Of a stretch of DNA of 64,000 nt, positions 1-8,152 are shown in pieces. Under the pieces are notes generated by a model. The model was given only the letters and a program-made list of their open reading frames with translations. It ran no database searches and had not been told where the DNA came from. Source of the DNA: Micavibrio sp. UBA2638 (GTDB lineage Bacteria > Pseudomonadota > Alphaproteobacteria > Micavibrionales > Micavibrionaceae); the NCBI GenBank assembly GCA_002359735.1, contig DENS01000002.1, forward strand, positions 6,381 through 70,380. Direction: 5' to 3'. Each line of letters starts with the position of its first letter. Position 1 is the first letter of the stretch. The position numbers and the translations under genes are program-made.

Positions 1-38
1 CCTAAATCTAGCGTGTCTACCAATTTCACCACAGCCGC
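1..38 (-). tRNA. tRNA-Leu(UAG), 5' part only (cut by window edge)
   Basis: Read on the minus strand from position 38, the sequence begins GCGGCTGTGG and continues with a D-arm typical of tRNA-Leu (AAATTGGTAGACACGC) into an anticodon stem and the loop start TTTAG. That gives anticodon UAG. The variable arm, T-arm and 3' end lie outside the window. Leu identity rests on the D-arm and the anticodon; only about half the gene is visible. Confidence 0.8.
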
Positions 39-134
39 ATTTCTGTGTGATATGTCTGCTATGACTAATGCTTTCCAAAGGCAATTTCAAGCAAAATCAT
101 GCAAAATAGTGTTATTTGTAGAATGTTGTTTGAT

Positions 135-491
135 TTAATCTGTTAAAGGGCTTGGTTGATTGGCTGGCGCCTGCCTTGCCTGCTCAATAATTTCGCGGCT
201 TATAACGTTTTCGTTTTTAGATGTCAGCCTTTGTAATTCGCATAAAGCGTCTTGATTTTTCACTGACACCGCTACTTCCACCTGTGGAAATGCGGAGGCG
301 GCATTGTAAGGCCATTTATCAAGTCGAGCATGCCCGTTGAACATTTGGACGATCCTTTCCCCAGCCTCGATATCTGTGACATAAGCCTTAAGGCAAAGTT
401 CGGCATTAGCAGATATTTTTCCTGTAACAAAACATGGGCTGTTTAAGGCTATATCATAACCATGTACCGTAAATTTTTCTTTTAGTTCCAT
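135..491 (-). CDS. hypothetical protein, 118 aa
   Basis: I do not recognise this protein. It starts at ATG with a good ribosome-binding site (AAGGA, 6 nt upstream), which supports it as a real gene. There is no signal peptide or membrane segment. It is mixed alpha/beta in character with an Ala/Pro/Gln-rich C-terminal tail. It lies between tRNA-Leu and nnrD on the same strand, about 50 bp from the nnrD stop, so it is probably transcribed after nnrD or from its own promoter in that gap. No function is proposed. Confidence 0.6.
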   Translation of the reverse strand: MELKEKFTVHGYDIALNSPCFVTGKISANAELCLKAYVTDIEAGERIVQMFNGHARLDKWPYNAASAFPQVEVAVSVKNQDALCELQRLTSKNENVISREIIEQARQAPANQPSPLTD

Positions 492-541
492 AGCGCGTCC
501 TTATTAAACGTGAAATGACTATAACGGCGTCATAAATTATG

Positions 542-1303
542 TCAAGAAAGGCTCTTTAATATTTCAGGGGTTTTATCCGGTATGTCACTGGCGACCAGCC
601 CTGCTCCTATTCTCTTTCCGGCCTCACCATGGATCCAGACCGCGGCGCATGCGGCGTAAAATGGTGGCATTCCCTGTGCGCAAAGCCCGGTAATCATGCC
701 GGCCAGCACGTCCCCTGTTCCGGCTGAGGCCAGATAGGGGCTGGCATGATCATTTGTGACAATATGCGCATCGTTCGGCGCCGCGATAATGGTTTTGGCC
801 CCTTTTAGTACAATGTAGGCCCCGCTTTGCTGTGCGGCCTCTCGTGCGGCGACCTTCCTGTTGCTCAGGTCAATTGTTGGGAAGAGCCTGCGAAATTCAC
901 CGTCGTGCGGCGTCAGAATATAGTGTTCGTTTAGATGGCCCAGAATATTTTTTTGCAGGGCATCGGCATCCAATATAGTGGGGATATTCTTTGTAAAGTT
1001 GATGTCGGTGCCAAGGCCCCCGCTTCCATACAGGCGTGCGGTGATGCGTTCATCAAACCAATTCATGTTATCGCGAACAATAATATGGGGCGGCAGGATT
1101 GATTTGTAGAGATTGGCGTTATGTTTAGTGCTCAAAACATTAACCAGTCCGGCCCCAATCCGAGCGCAGCTTTGAGCCGCGAGATTGCTTGCACCGGTCA
1201 TTTCAGGGGCGCTGTAGATGGTTACGCAGCCGCGGCTGTATTTATGCGCCGTATTATCCGGCGTGGGGAGATGATCTAACCAAAGTTTAGGTGCGTTATT
1301 CAA
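542..1303 (-). CDS. nnrD: ADP-dependent (S)-NAD(P)H-hydrate dehydratase
   Basis: Repairs hydrated NADH/NADPH by ATP- or ADP-dependent dehydration. This is the carbohydrate-kinase-like (YjeF C-terminal) domain. Visible signatures: HKYSRGCVTI near the start, GASNLAAQSCARIGAGLVNV, LTPHDGEF, VLKGAKTII, and the phosphate-binding SAGTGDVLAGMITG near residue 195. At 253 aa it contains only the dehydratase; the NnrE epimerase domain that is often fused at the N-terminus is absent. The start is TTG at 1303 without a clear ribosome-binding site, but no later start would keep the HKYSRG motif. The family assignment is solid. Confidence 0.9.
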   Translation of the reverse strand: MNNAPKLWLDHLPTPDNTAHKYSRGCVTIYSAPEMTGASNLAAQSCARIGAGLVNVLSTKHNANLYKSILPPHIIVRDNMNWFDERITARLYGSGGLGTDINFTKNIPTILDADALQKNILGHLNEHYILTPHDGEFRRLFPTIDLSNRKVAAREAAQQSGAYIVLKGAKTIIAAPNDAHIVTNDHASPYLASAGTGDVLAGMITGLCAQGMPPFYAACAAVWIHGEAGKRIGAGLVASDIPDKTPEILKSLS

Positions 1304-1324
1304 AGGACAGTTCTTTTTATAAGA

Positions 1325-1354
1325 AAAATGGGGCGATCGACGGGCCTTGAACCC
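1325..1354. repeat. partial duplicate of the tRNA-His 3' end
   Basis: These 30 nt match 1448-1477, the 3' end of tRNA-His and its flank, at 29 of 30 positions. The copy is in the same orientation, 123 bp away. It stops inside the T-arm, so it cannot make a tRNA. Such 3'-end fragments often mark old integration or recombination events at a tRNA gene. No integrase is present nearby. Confidence 0.75.
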
Positions 1355-1451
1355 CTCAACGCTTCGCGTTGCTCATTTAAAGAGTCGCGGGTTCTAGGAT
1401 CAAGGGCGTTATTATGTAGCAATGACATGACATACGATCTCTTGAGGAAAA

Positions 1452-1528
1452 TGGGGCGATCGACGGGACTTGAACCCGCGACGACTCGGATCACAACCGA
1501 GGGCTCTACCAACTGAGCTACGACCGCC
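1452..1528 (-). tRNA. tRNA-His(GUG)
   Basis: A complete cloverleaf reads on the minus strand. It begins GGCGGTCG, including the extra 5' G(-1) typical of tRNA-His, then D-arm AGCTCAGTTGGTAGAGC, anticodon loop TTGTGAT with GUG, T-arm GGGTTCAAGTCCC, and an encoded CCA (complement of 1452-1454). It lies between nnrD and glnA. A truncated copy of its 3' end lies just downstream at 1325-1354. Confidence 0.95.
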
Positions 1529-1639
1529 ATACGTAATCCTAAATTACGAATTGTCTTCTTTAACGCTTTATAGTAGTTTTGGTCAAGTTTTTTGCGTAAA
1601 AAAATTAAATTTTTTAACTTTAATCTGGAGAGATCACCC

Positions 1640-3070
1640 TTGTCGTCTTATAGCCTGAAATTTAAAAGCCCTGCCGAATTACTGAAGTTTATAAAAGACC
1701 AGGATATTCAATTCATAGATCTGAATTTCACAGATTTACGCGGCAAATGGCAACATACGACAGAACATGTTAGCGCGTTTGATGAAGGTAAAATCACAAA
1801 CGGTATTTATTTTGATGGCTCCTCTATTGCCGGGTGGAAGCGTATCAATGAATCCGACATGACAATCATTCCTGATATTTCTAAGGCTTGTCTGGATCCG
1901 TTCGCCGCGCAAAAAACCATGAAGATTTTCTGTGATGTTCGTGAACCATCAACCGGCAAGCCATATGATCGTGACCCCCGCAATATTGCGAAAGCGGCCG
2001 AGCAGTACCTAAAGAAAACGGGGGTTGGTGATGTCGCTTATTTTGGCCCGGAAGCTGAATTTTTTGTATTTGAAGATGTACAAATGTGTGCCGAGCCCAA
2101 TCAGGTTCGCTTTAAAGTGGACAGCAGTGAGGGGTCCTATAATGCGGGCCGGGTTTATCCTGATGGGAATATGGGGCACCGCCCTGCCCCGAAAGGTGCA
2201 TATTTCCCAGAAAGCCCTGTTGATAGCCTCTCCGATATTCGTGGTGAGATGGTCACAGTCATGCAGAATATGGGACTATCGGTTGAGAAACATCACCATG
2301 AAGTTGCCCCCAGCCAGTGTGAAATCGGGATCAAGTTTTCTTCGCTGACGGATAGTGCCGACAATGTTCAGATATATAAACATGTCGTACATAATGTGGC
2401 CAACAGCTATGGGAAAACGGCGACTTTCCTGCCCAAGCCCATCTATGGGGATAATGGATCGGGAATGCATGTTCATCAATCGATCTGGAAATCGGGCAAA
2501 CCTCAATTTTCCGGCGAATCTTATGCCGACTTGTCGGATACAGCCCTTTACTATATTGGCGGTATAATCAAGCATGCCAAGGCCCTGAATGCGTTTACCA
2601 ATCCATCAACCAACAGCTATAAGCGTTTGGTGCCCGGGTACGAAGCGCCTGTTTTGCTTGCGTATTCAGCCAGAAACCGTTCGGCGGCATGCCGGATTCC
2701 TGTGTCACCAAGTCCGTCCAGTAAACGGATTGAAGTGCGCTTCCCAGACCCTTCGGCCAATCCCTACCTGGCGTTTTCAGCCATGCTGATGGCTGGTCTT
2801 GATGGTGTTAAAAACAAAATACATCCAGGCGATGCCATGGATAAGAATTTATATGATTTATCCGAAACCGAGTTTGGAAGTTTGCCCTTGGTTTGCCGTA
2901 CACTGCGCGAGGCAGTTGAGGCTCTGCAAGATGACCATGCGTTTTTGCTGGAAGGCGATGTTTTTACGCAAAGCATTCTTGAAGCCTATATCACATTGAA
3001 AATGGAAGAAGTGGAGCGTTATGAAAGCATGGTGCATCCGATTGAATATCTGATGTATTATTCTTGCTAA
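1640..3070 (+). CDS. glnA: glutamine synthetase, type I
   Basis: Forms glutamine from glutamate, ammonia and ATP in the cytoplasm, the main ammonia-assimilation step. The 476-aa protein has the GSI signatures YFDGSSIAGWK, FGPEAEFFVF, the ATP-binding GDNGSGMHVHQS, and the adenylylation loop KNLYDL with its tyrosine, so GlnE-type control is likely. The TTG at 1640 follows GGAGAGAT with good spacing and gives the usual family length; the frame extends upstream to 1592 without a ribosome-binding site. In many alphaproteobacteria glnB sits directly in front of glnA; here the upstream neighbour is tRNA-His and no glnB is seen. Confidence 0.95.
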   Translation: MSSYSLKFKSPAELLKFIKDQDIQFIDLNFTDLRGKWQHTTEHVSAFDEGKITNGIYFDGSSIAGWKRINESDMTIIPDISKACLDPFAAQKTMKIFCDVREPSTGKPYDRDPRNIAKAAEQYLKKTGVGDVAYFGPEAEFFVFEDVQMCAEPNQVRFKVDSSEGSYNAGRVYPDGNMGHRPAPKGAYFPESPVDSLSDIRGEMVTVMQNMGLSVEKHHHEVAPSQCEIGIKFSSLTDSADNVQIYKHVVHNVANSYGKTATFLPKPIYGDNGSGMHVHQSIWKSGKPQFSGESYADLSDTALYYIGGIIKHAKALNAFTNPSTNSYKRLVPGYEAPVLLAYSARNRSAACRIPVSPSPSSKRIEVRFPDPSANPYLAFSAMLMAGLDGVKNKIHPGDAMDKNLYDLSETEFGSLPLVCRTLREAVEALQDDHAFLLEGDVFTQSILEAYITLKMEEVERYESMVHPIEYLMYYSC

Positions 3071-3131
3071 GCCCGGCACGAACGCATTGGGCGAGAATTA
3101 ATAGTAAACTTAATCCTGCGCCGCAGTGTGA

Positions 3132-4313
3132 TTATTTAGACTGACCAATTTTCTTCGCTTGCAGATCCAGGCTTTTTAACGTCGTTTCAAAGGCACTGAC
3201 ATTTCTGGACCATGTGAAAAACTCATCATCACGCGATGGTGACATTAATGTAATAAATCCATAATAATTACCGAGGGCAACGACACCAATCCAAATTTCA
3301 TATTCAAGACTTTTATTCTGTGCATCGCTGGCATTGTATAAATCAATAAAGCCAAATTCTATGACGTCCTGAAATTCAAATTCTTCAATGGTGTCAATCA
3401 GGTTATCGATAACCAGGCCCTTTTTGCGAAATTCCATTTTGAGATCGTTTAATTCTTCTTCCAGATCGGTGACTGAATAAGCGGAAACAAGATTTACATC
3501 AATTTGGCCATCAAGGGCCTGTGTGCTGTTATCACGCAGGTTGCTGATTGTTGCGCTGATGCGGTCAATGGTTCGTATTGGCTGGCTTTTAAGTTTCCAT
3601 GACGCCGGGTATGAAAATTTGGCAATATCCAGAAACAGGTGCTGATGCATTGTTTCGATTTGTGTATCATCCTGATTCAATAATTTAAAAGTTTTTAGCG
3701 ATTGAGCGATGATGGACGCTTCTTTATTCCACTGGTTTGCCGGGACGATATATTGGGCTTGTATCATGCGTTTGCCGTTAATTTGCGAAATGGTACGGGC
3801 AACATAGGTTTCACCATCATCTAAAAAAACATGCAGTGACCCAACTTTGTCTTCGTCTTCAAAATACTCCAGCCCTTCCAAGGTGTAACCATTCGCCAAA
3901 ACATGTTGTAATAACCACTGTTCAGCCGTTATTTGATACTCAAGCCGCAAGGCCTGTATTTGAAATCTACTGCGTACGGATTCAATTCTTGGCGGGCTGT
4001 AAAACGTGGCGACGTCACCCAATAACCGGCTACTGAGGTTATAATTGGTGAGATTTTGCTGATCAGGGGATTTCCACCCAGTGGGCAGTCTGATTTCATA
4101 AGCAAGGGCCTTGTCTCCAAATGGCATATCGGCTTGCAGATAGGTGTTCTCGATAAATTCATCTTCAGGAATTTCAGGGTATTGCGGCATGTCTTTATCA
4201 AAGAGTTCTTTGATCTTTTTCTCATAAGCCAAAGCAGGTGTGCCTGTAGACAGCGTGAGCGCCAGCAAGAATATTGTTAATATTTTGAATGTATTACATA
4301 TGGTTTTATTCAT
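3132..4313 (-). CDS. exported protein with two similar DcrB/PsbP-like halves
   Basis: I do not recognise a named family with certainty. Residues 1-29 form a signal peptide ending TPALA. The mature part looks like two repeats: each begins with an RLPTGWK or FSYPASWK strand and ends with a helix (AQSLKTFKLL or ETTLKSLDL), as in DUF1795/DcrB or PsbP-like domains. It would be periplasmic. It converges on glnA, 61 bp away, and is divergent from parE across an AT-rich gap. The duplicated architecture is what can be seen; a function cannot be assigned. Confidence 0.6.
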   Translation of the reverse strand: MNKTICNTFKILTIFLLALTLSTGTPALAYEKKIKELFDKDMPQYPEIPEDEFIENTYLQADMPFGDKALAYEIRLPTGWKSPDQQNLTNYNLSSRLLGDVATFYSPPRIESVRSRFQIQALRLEYQITAEQWLLQHVLANGYTLEGLEYFEDEDKVGSLHVFLDDGETYVARTISQINGKRMIQAQYIVPANQWNKEASIIAQSLKTFKLLNQDDTQIETMHQHLFLDIAKFSYPASWKLKSQPIRTIDRISATISNLRDNSTQALDGQIDVNLVSAYSVTDLEEELNDLKMEFRKKGLVIDNLIDTIEEFEFQDVIEFGFIDLYNASDAQNKSLEYEIWIGVVALGNYYGFITLMSPSRDDEFFTWSRNVSAFETTLKSLDLQAKKIGQSK

Positions 4314-4551
4314 TAAATATATCTTTTATTGTGAACATCTATTTCAGTTTACGCGCACTTTTGATTGTATCATATACTGACTTTACCGTTACAACCCTTA
4401 ATAACGTATTAAACGTTTTATATTTTCAAATCCTTCGTTTTTTCAACAGCCGATTTCTCTCTAAAACGCCATGAGCCTTGATTTCTATGGATTAAAGGCG
4501 TAATTAAGAGTTCACAATCATATTTAATACTTACTTTAGGGTTATGACACT
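4314..4551. other. AT-rich divergent intergenic region upstream of parE
   Basis: About 240 bp separate the starts of the exported-protein gene (minus) and parE (plus). The DNA is visibly AT-rich with several TTTAT/AATA stretches, so both promoters probably lie here. I could not fix a convincing -35/-10 pair or any hairpin or RNA gene. Confidence 0.4.
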
Positions 4552-6588
4552 ATGTCGGATTTATTCGCATCCAATACTGCGCCTGCACAAACATACGGGG
4601 CTTCAGACATCGAAGTTCTTGAAGGTTTGGAGCCTGTCCGTAAACGCCCCGGAATGTATATTGGCGGCACGGATGAGCGTGCCCTGCACCATTTGGTTAG
4701 TGAAATTCTTGATAATGCAATGGATGAGGCCGTTGCGGGCCATGCCGATTGGATTGAGATGAATTTGCAGAAAGGCAATGAAGTCATTATCCGCGATAAC
4801 GGGCGTGGTATCCCTATTGATGAGCACCCCAAATACCCGGGGAAATCGGCGCTAGAGGTTATTATGACCACGCTGCATTCCGGCGGTAAGTTCAGTAACA
4901 AAGCCTATCAAACCTCGGGCGGTTTACATGGTGTCGGTATTTCTGTTGTGAATGCCCTGTCCGATGCTATGTGGGTAGAGGTTGCCCGGGATAAAAAGTT
5001 GTATAAGCAAACGTTCTCTCGCGGCAAAGCGCAAGGCTCGCTTCAGGATTTGGGGGCGATTCATAATCGCCGCGGCACGTCTGTTGGTTTTCACCCTGAT
5101 GCTGAAATATTTGGCGACAAAGCCTCTTTTAAGCCGGCCTGGCTGTATAAGATGGTACGATCCAAGGCGTATTTATATTCCGGCGTAGAAATTCGCTGGA
5201 AATGTGATGCGGACCTACTGGAGCCGGATTCTAAAATTCCCGCCGAAGAAGTTATCCGTTTCCCGGGCGGTTTAAAGGATTTCCTTGATAGCTCGATGAA
5301 GGAACGTAAGACGGTTACAATTGATAGCTTTCATGGCAAGGCCGATTTACCGGACGGCCACGGGCGATTAGAATTTGCAATCACCTGGCCAACAGATGGT
5401 GAGGGGTTTTCGCATTCCTATTGTAATACCATCCCTACCCCGCAAGGCGGTACCCATGAAAGCGGCTTACGTACGGCTTTGGCGCGCGGTATTCGAAATT
5501 ATGGAGATATGACCGGCGTAAAAAAGACCTCGATGATTACGGCCGAAGATGTTGTCGGCGGTGCCGCGGTTGTTCTGTCTGTCTTTATAAAAGACCCACA
5601 ATTTCAGGGACAGACGAAAGAAAAACTGGCCAGTCCGGAAGTGTCCAAATGGGTTGATACGGCCATAAAGGATTACTTTGATCATTGGCTTTCCAATGAT
5701 CCGGCCTCTTCTTCAAAACTACTTGAGGTGTTAATTGAGCGCGCCGAAGAGCGCCAGCGTCGCCGTGACAATAAGGCTATGATTCGCAAAAGTGCGACGA
5801 AAAAATTGCGCCTTCCTGGGAAACTGGCAGATTGTAGCCGCAGTGATTCAGAGGATACCGAGCTGTTCATTGTTGAGGGGGACAGTGCGGGAGGGTCCGC
5901 CAAGCAGGGGCGAAACCGTGAGACGCAGGCTATTCTGCCTTTGCGTGGTAAAATTCTGAATGTTGTCAGCGCCAGCGCGGATAAAATTCGTAACAATCAG
6001 GAAATTCAAGATCTTATACAGGCCATGGGAACTGGTGTCGGTAAAGATTTTGACCTGAATAAATTACGCTATGAACGGGTTATAATCATGACGGATGCGG
6101 ACGTCGATGGCGCGCATATCGCCTCCTTGCTAGTAACATTCTTTTACACGCATATGCGCCCATTGATTGATGAAGGGCATTTGTATCTGGCCCAGCCGCC
6201 GCTTTATCGTCTTGTATCCGGTAAATTAAGCGCCTATGCACATGACGACACGCACAAGGATGAGCTATTGGCCACAGTGTTTAAGGGGAAAAGCAAAGTT
6301 GATATTAGCCGTTTTAAAGGTTTGGGTGAAATGCCCGCCGCACAGCTAAAAGAAACCACAATGAACCCGAAATCCCGGACATTGCTGCGCGTTACCTTAC
6401 CCGATCAAATGGCGTCGTTGGGCTTGAGTGATGATCTTGACCCTGATTTGAATGACAATATTCATACAGAGCAAGAGGCTTTTGATGAGGTCGCCGATCT
6501 GGTTGATCGTTTGATGGGCAAAAATGCGGAGGCGCGCTTCAATTTTATTCAGGAAAATGCTGAGTTTGTTGAAAATATTGACGTCTAA
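4552..6588 (+). CDS. parE: DNA topoisomerase IV subunit B
   Basis: ATPase subunit of topoisomerase IV, which decatenates replicated chromosomes with ParC. The GHKL ATPase domain shows E51-ILDNAMDE, D82-NGRGIP and GGLHGVGISVVNALS. The TOPRIM domain has E442 in VEGDSAGGSAKQGRN and the DADVD acidic cluster at 515-519; the C-terminal tail ends FIQENAEFVENIDV. The compact 678-aa length without the extra GyrB insert, and the tail, favour ParE over GyrB. It starts at ATG and is followed closely by an envelope-protein gene. Confidence 0.9.
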   Translation: MSDLFASNTAPAQTYGASDIEVLEGLEPVRKRPGMYIGGTDERALHHLVSEILDNAMDEAVAGHADWIEMNLQKGNEVIIRDNGRGIPIDEHPKYPGKSALEVIMTTLHSGGKFSNKAYQTSGGLHGVGISVVNALSDAMWVEVARDKKLYKQTFSRGKAQGSLQDLGAIHNRRGTSVGFHPDAEIFGDKASFKPAWLYKMVRSKAYLYSGVEIRWKCDADLLEPDSKIPAEEVIRFPGGLKDFLDSSMKERKTVTIDSFHGKADLPDGHGRLEFAITWPTDGEGFSHSYCNTIPTPQGGTHESGLRTALARGIRNYGDMTGVKKTSMITAEDVVGGAAVVLSVFIKDPQFQGQTKEKLASPEVSKWVDTAIKDYFDHWLSNDPASSSKLLEVLIERAEERQRRRDNKAMIRKSATKKLRLPGKLADCSRSDSEDTELFIVEGDSAGGSAKQGRNRETQAILPLRGKILNVVSASADKIRNNQEIQDLIQAMGTGVGKDFDLNKLRYERVIIMTDADVDGAHIASLLVTFFYTHMRPLIDEGHLYLAQPPLYRLVSGKLSAYAHDDTHKDELLATVFKGKSKVDISRFKGLGEMPAAQLKETTMNPKSRTLLRVTLPDQMASLGLSDDLDPDLNDNIHTEQEAFDEVADLVDRLMGKNAEARFNFIQENAEFVENIDV

Positions 6589-6633
6589 AATAATAGGACG
6601 TTGACGAATGCCGTGGAAAGGTTCACCTTTCTT

Positions 6634-8121
6634 ATGCTCATGAGGACAAAATTATTCATATCATTTGGGCTGCTGTCTATTGCTTTGGCTCTTTATGCGG
6701 TCTGGCAGGTCTTTTATGCCATGCCGCAGCGCGCCGAGATGCTGAGCCTTGCCGTTTTGCAAGGGCTGTCAGACGAAACCGGCAGTATCACTGTAGAATC
6801 AAGTGCATCCAGGCCGGGGCATTTATCTTTGCAGGGCATTGTTCTGGATAAAGATGGATTTAACCGCATTGAACAAATTGACCTGCACTATAGTTTACCG
6901 GGATTTTATTTTCAAAACCGCATAGAGATGGTCAAAATTTTAGCGGCCGATCTGACATATTCATTTGATGAGTCGCAGACCAATCAGAAATTGCGGAGGC
7001 TTTTGTCTTCGCCTGCACCGGACTGGTTGCGCGCTGTAAACGGATTGGACGTACAGGGCGTACGGCTGAACTTGCTGACGCAAAATATGGGCGCGCTGCG
7101 CGTTGATATTGAAGGTATTCTTCGCGGCGCAAAATTAGCGCCTCAATCGCTACAGTTTCAGGTCAAGGCTGCCCAAAAACAATTGTCAGGGGCCCTTAAT
7201 CTGTCAGGGATAATTGAAGGAAACAGGAACTGGCATATTGATGCTTCACTGGATGATGCGCGGATGGATCATGATCAGATCAAAGTGACACGGGTTACGG
7301 GTCAAATGACCCTTGATAACGCCGGGGAGCGTTACTACGCAAAAAGTGAATTTAACATCGGCGGTCTGCGCGGCCACGCATTGCCGTCCTTAACCGATCT
7401 TGCGGTCAGTTATGAGCTGGATAGCAGCCTTTATAAATTTGTATTGGCCGGCAAAGCCCTTGGGCATCAGGAAATTGAACTTGGTCTTACTTATCATTCT
7501 CATATGCCCGGCGTTTTTCGCGGTAGTATCTACACGCCAAACCTTACCAGTTTATTGGAATTTTATAACGGCAGTAAAACGGGCAATGACGACTCTCACC
7601 ATTCCTCGTCCTCCCGCAGTCAGGGGCTCAGTAATGTCTTTCTTGGTTTTGAGGTCCCGGCCGCGCAAATATTTACACCAGAGCGCGATGTTTTGGTGCG
7701 ATTTAATCAATTGGATATTGCAGATTTTGCCGCTGTCTTTGATGGCAAGTTTTATGGTAATGGCGTGTTGAACGGTGCCGCAAAGCTGCGGCTTAGTCCG
7801 GGTAAGGCAACGATTGGCGGTGTGTCACTTGGCAGCCCTGCTGGGCATTTTGTACTGGAACCGCCTTTGGCAAACCGGCTTTACCGTGCTATTCAATCCA
7901 ATGAGGGGGCAACGGCCTTTACCGCCATTTCTGATGACCTACACTATAAAAATATGCGCCTTAGCGTAACAGGGGCCGAAAAAGATAGTGGTAAGCGTCA
8001 AGTCGACATTCGCCTTTCCGGGCGCCATGGGGCAGACGCGGATGAAAAAGATGCGCAGGAATTTTCACTGACTGTTCAACAAGATCTACGCTGGTTCTGG
8101 AATGCTTTGTTGGGCAAATAA
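6634..8121 (+). CDS. YdbH/AsmA-like envelope protein
   Basis: The 495-aa protein has a single N-terminal membrane segment (about residues 4-25) followed by a long beta-rich region. A DRLNGxG-like stretch (FYGNGVLNGAAKLRLS) and the C-terminal SLTVQQDLRWFWNALL resemble the YdbH/dicarboxylate-transport and AsmA-like groups, which bridge inner and outer membranes and are implicated in phospholipid transport. The frame opens at TTG 6601, but GGAAAGG upstream of ATG 6634 makes 6634 the better start. It lies 45 bp after parE. Family placement is by resemblance, and exact function is uncertain. Confidence 0.6.
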   Translation: MLMRTKLFISFGLLSIALALYAVWQVFYAMPQRAEMLSLAVLQGLSDETGSITVESSASRPGHLSLQGIVLDKDGFNRIEQIDLHYSLPGFYFQNRIEMVKILAADLTYSFDESQTNQKLRRLLSSPAPDWLRAVNGLDVQGVRLNLLTQNMGALRVDIEGILRGAKLAPQSLQFQVKAAQKQLSGALNLSGIIEGNRNWHIDASLDDARMDHDQIKVTRVTGQMTLDNAGERYYAKSEFNIGGLRGHALPSLTDLAVSYELDSSLYKFVLAGKALGHQEIELGLTYHSHMPGVFRGSIYTPNLTSLLEFYNGSKTGNDDSHHSSSSRSQGLSNVFLGFEVPAAQIFTPERDVLVRFNQLDIADFAAVFDGKFYGNGVLNGAAKLRLSPGKATIGGVSLGSPAGHFVLEPPLANRLYRAIQSNEGATAFTAISDDLHYKNMRLSVTGAEKDSGKRQVDIRLSGRHGADADEKDAQEFSLTVQQDLRWFWNALLGK

Positions 8122-8152
8122 TTGAATTATGTAGTATCTTTTGCGGCTGCTT

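Noticed and set aside
1300..1530. Small ORFs on both strands across tRNA-His and its duplicate
   Set aside because: They read through a tRNA gene and its copy, have no protein-family features and are explained by the tRNA sequence.
4552..6588. GyrB instead of ParE
   Set aside because: Length and C-terminal tail fit ParE, and no GyrB-type long insert is seen; a second search in the genome would settle it.
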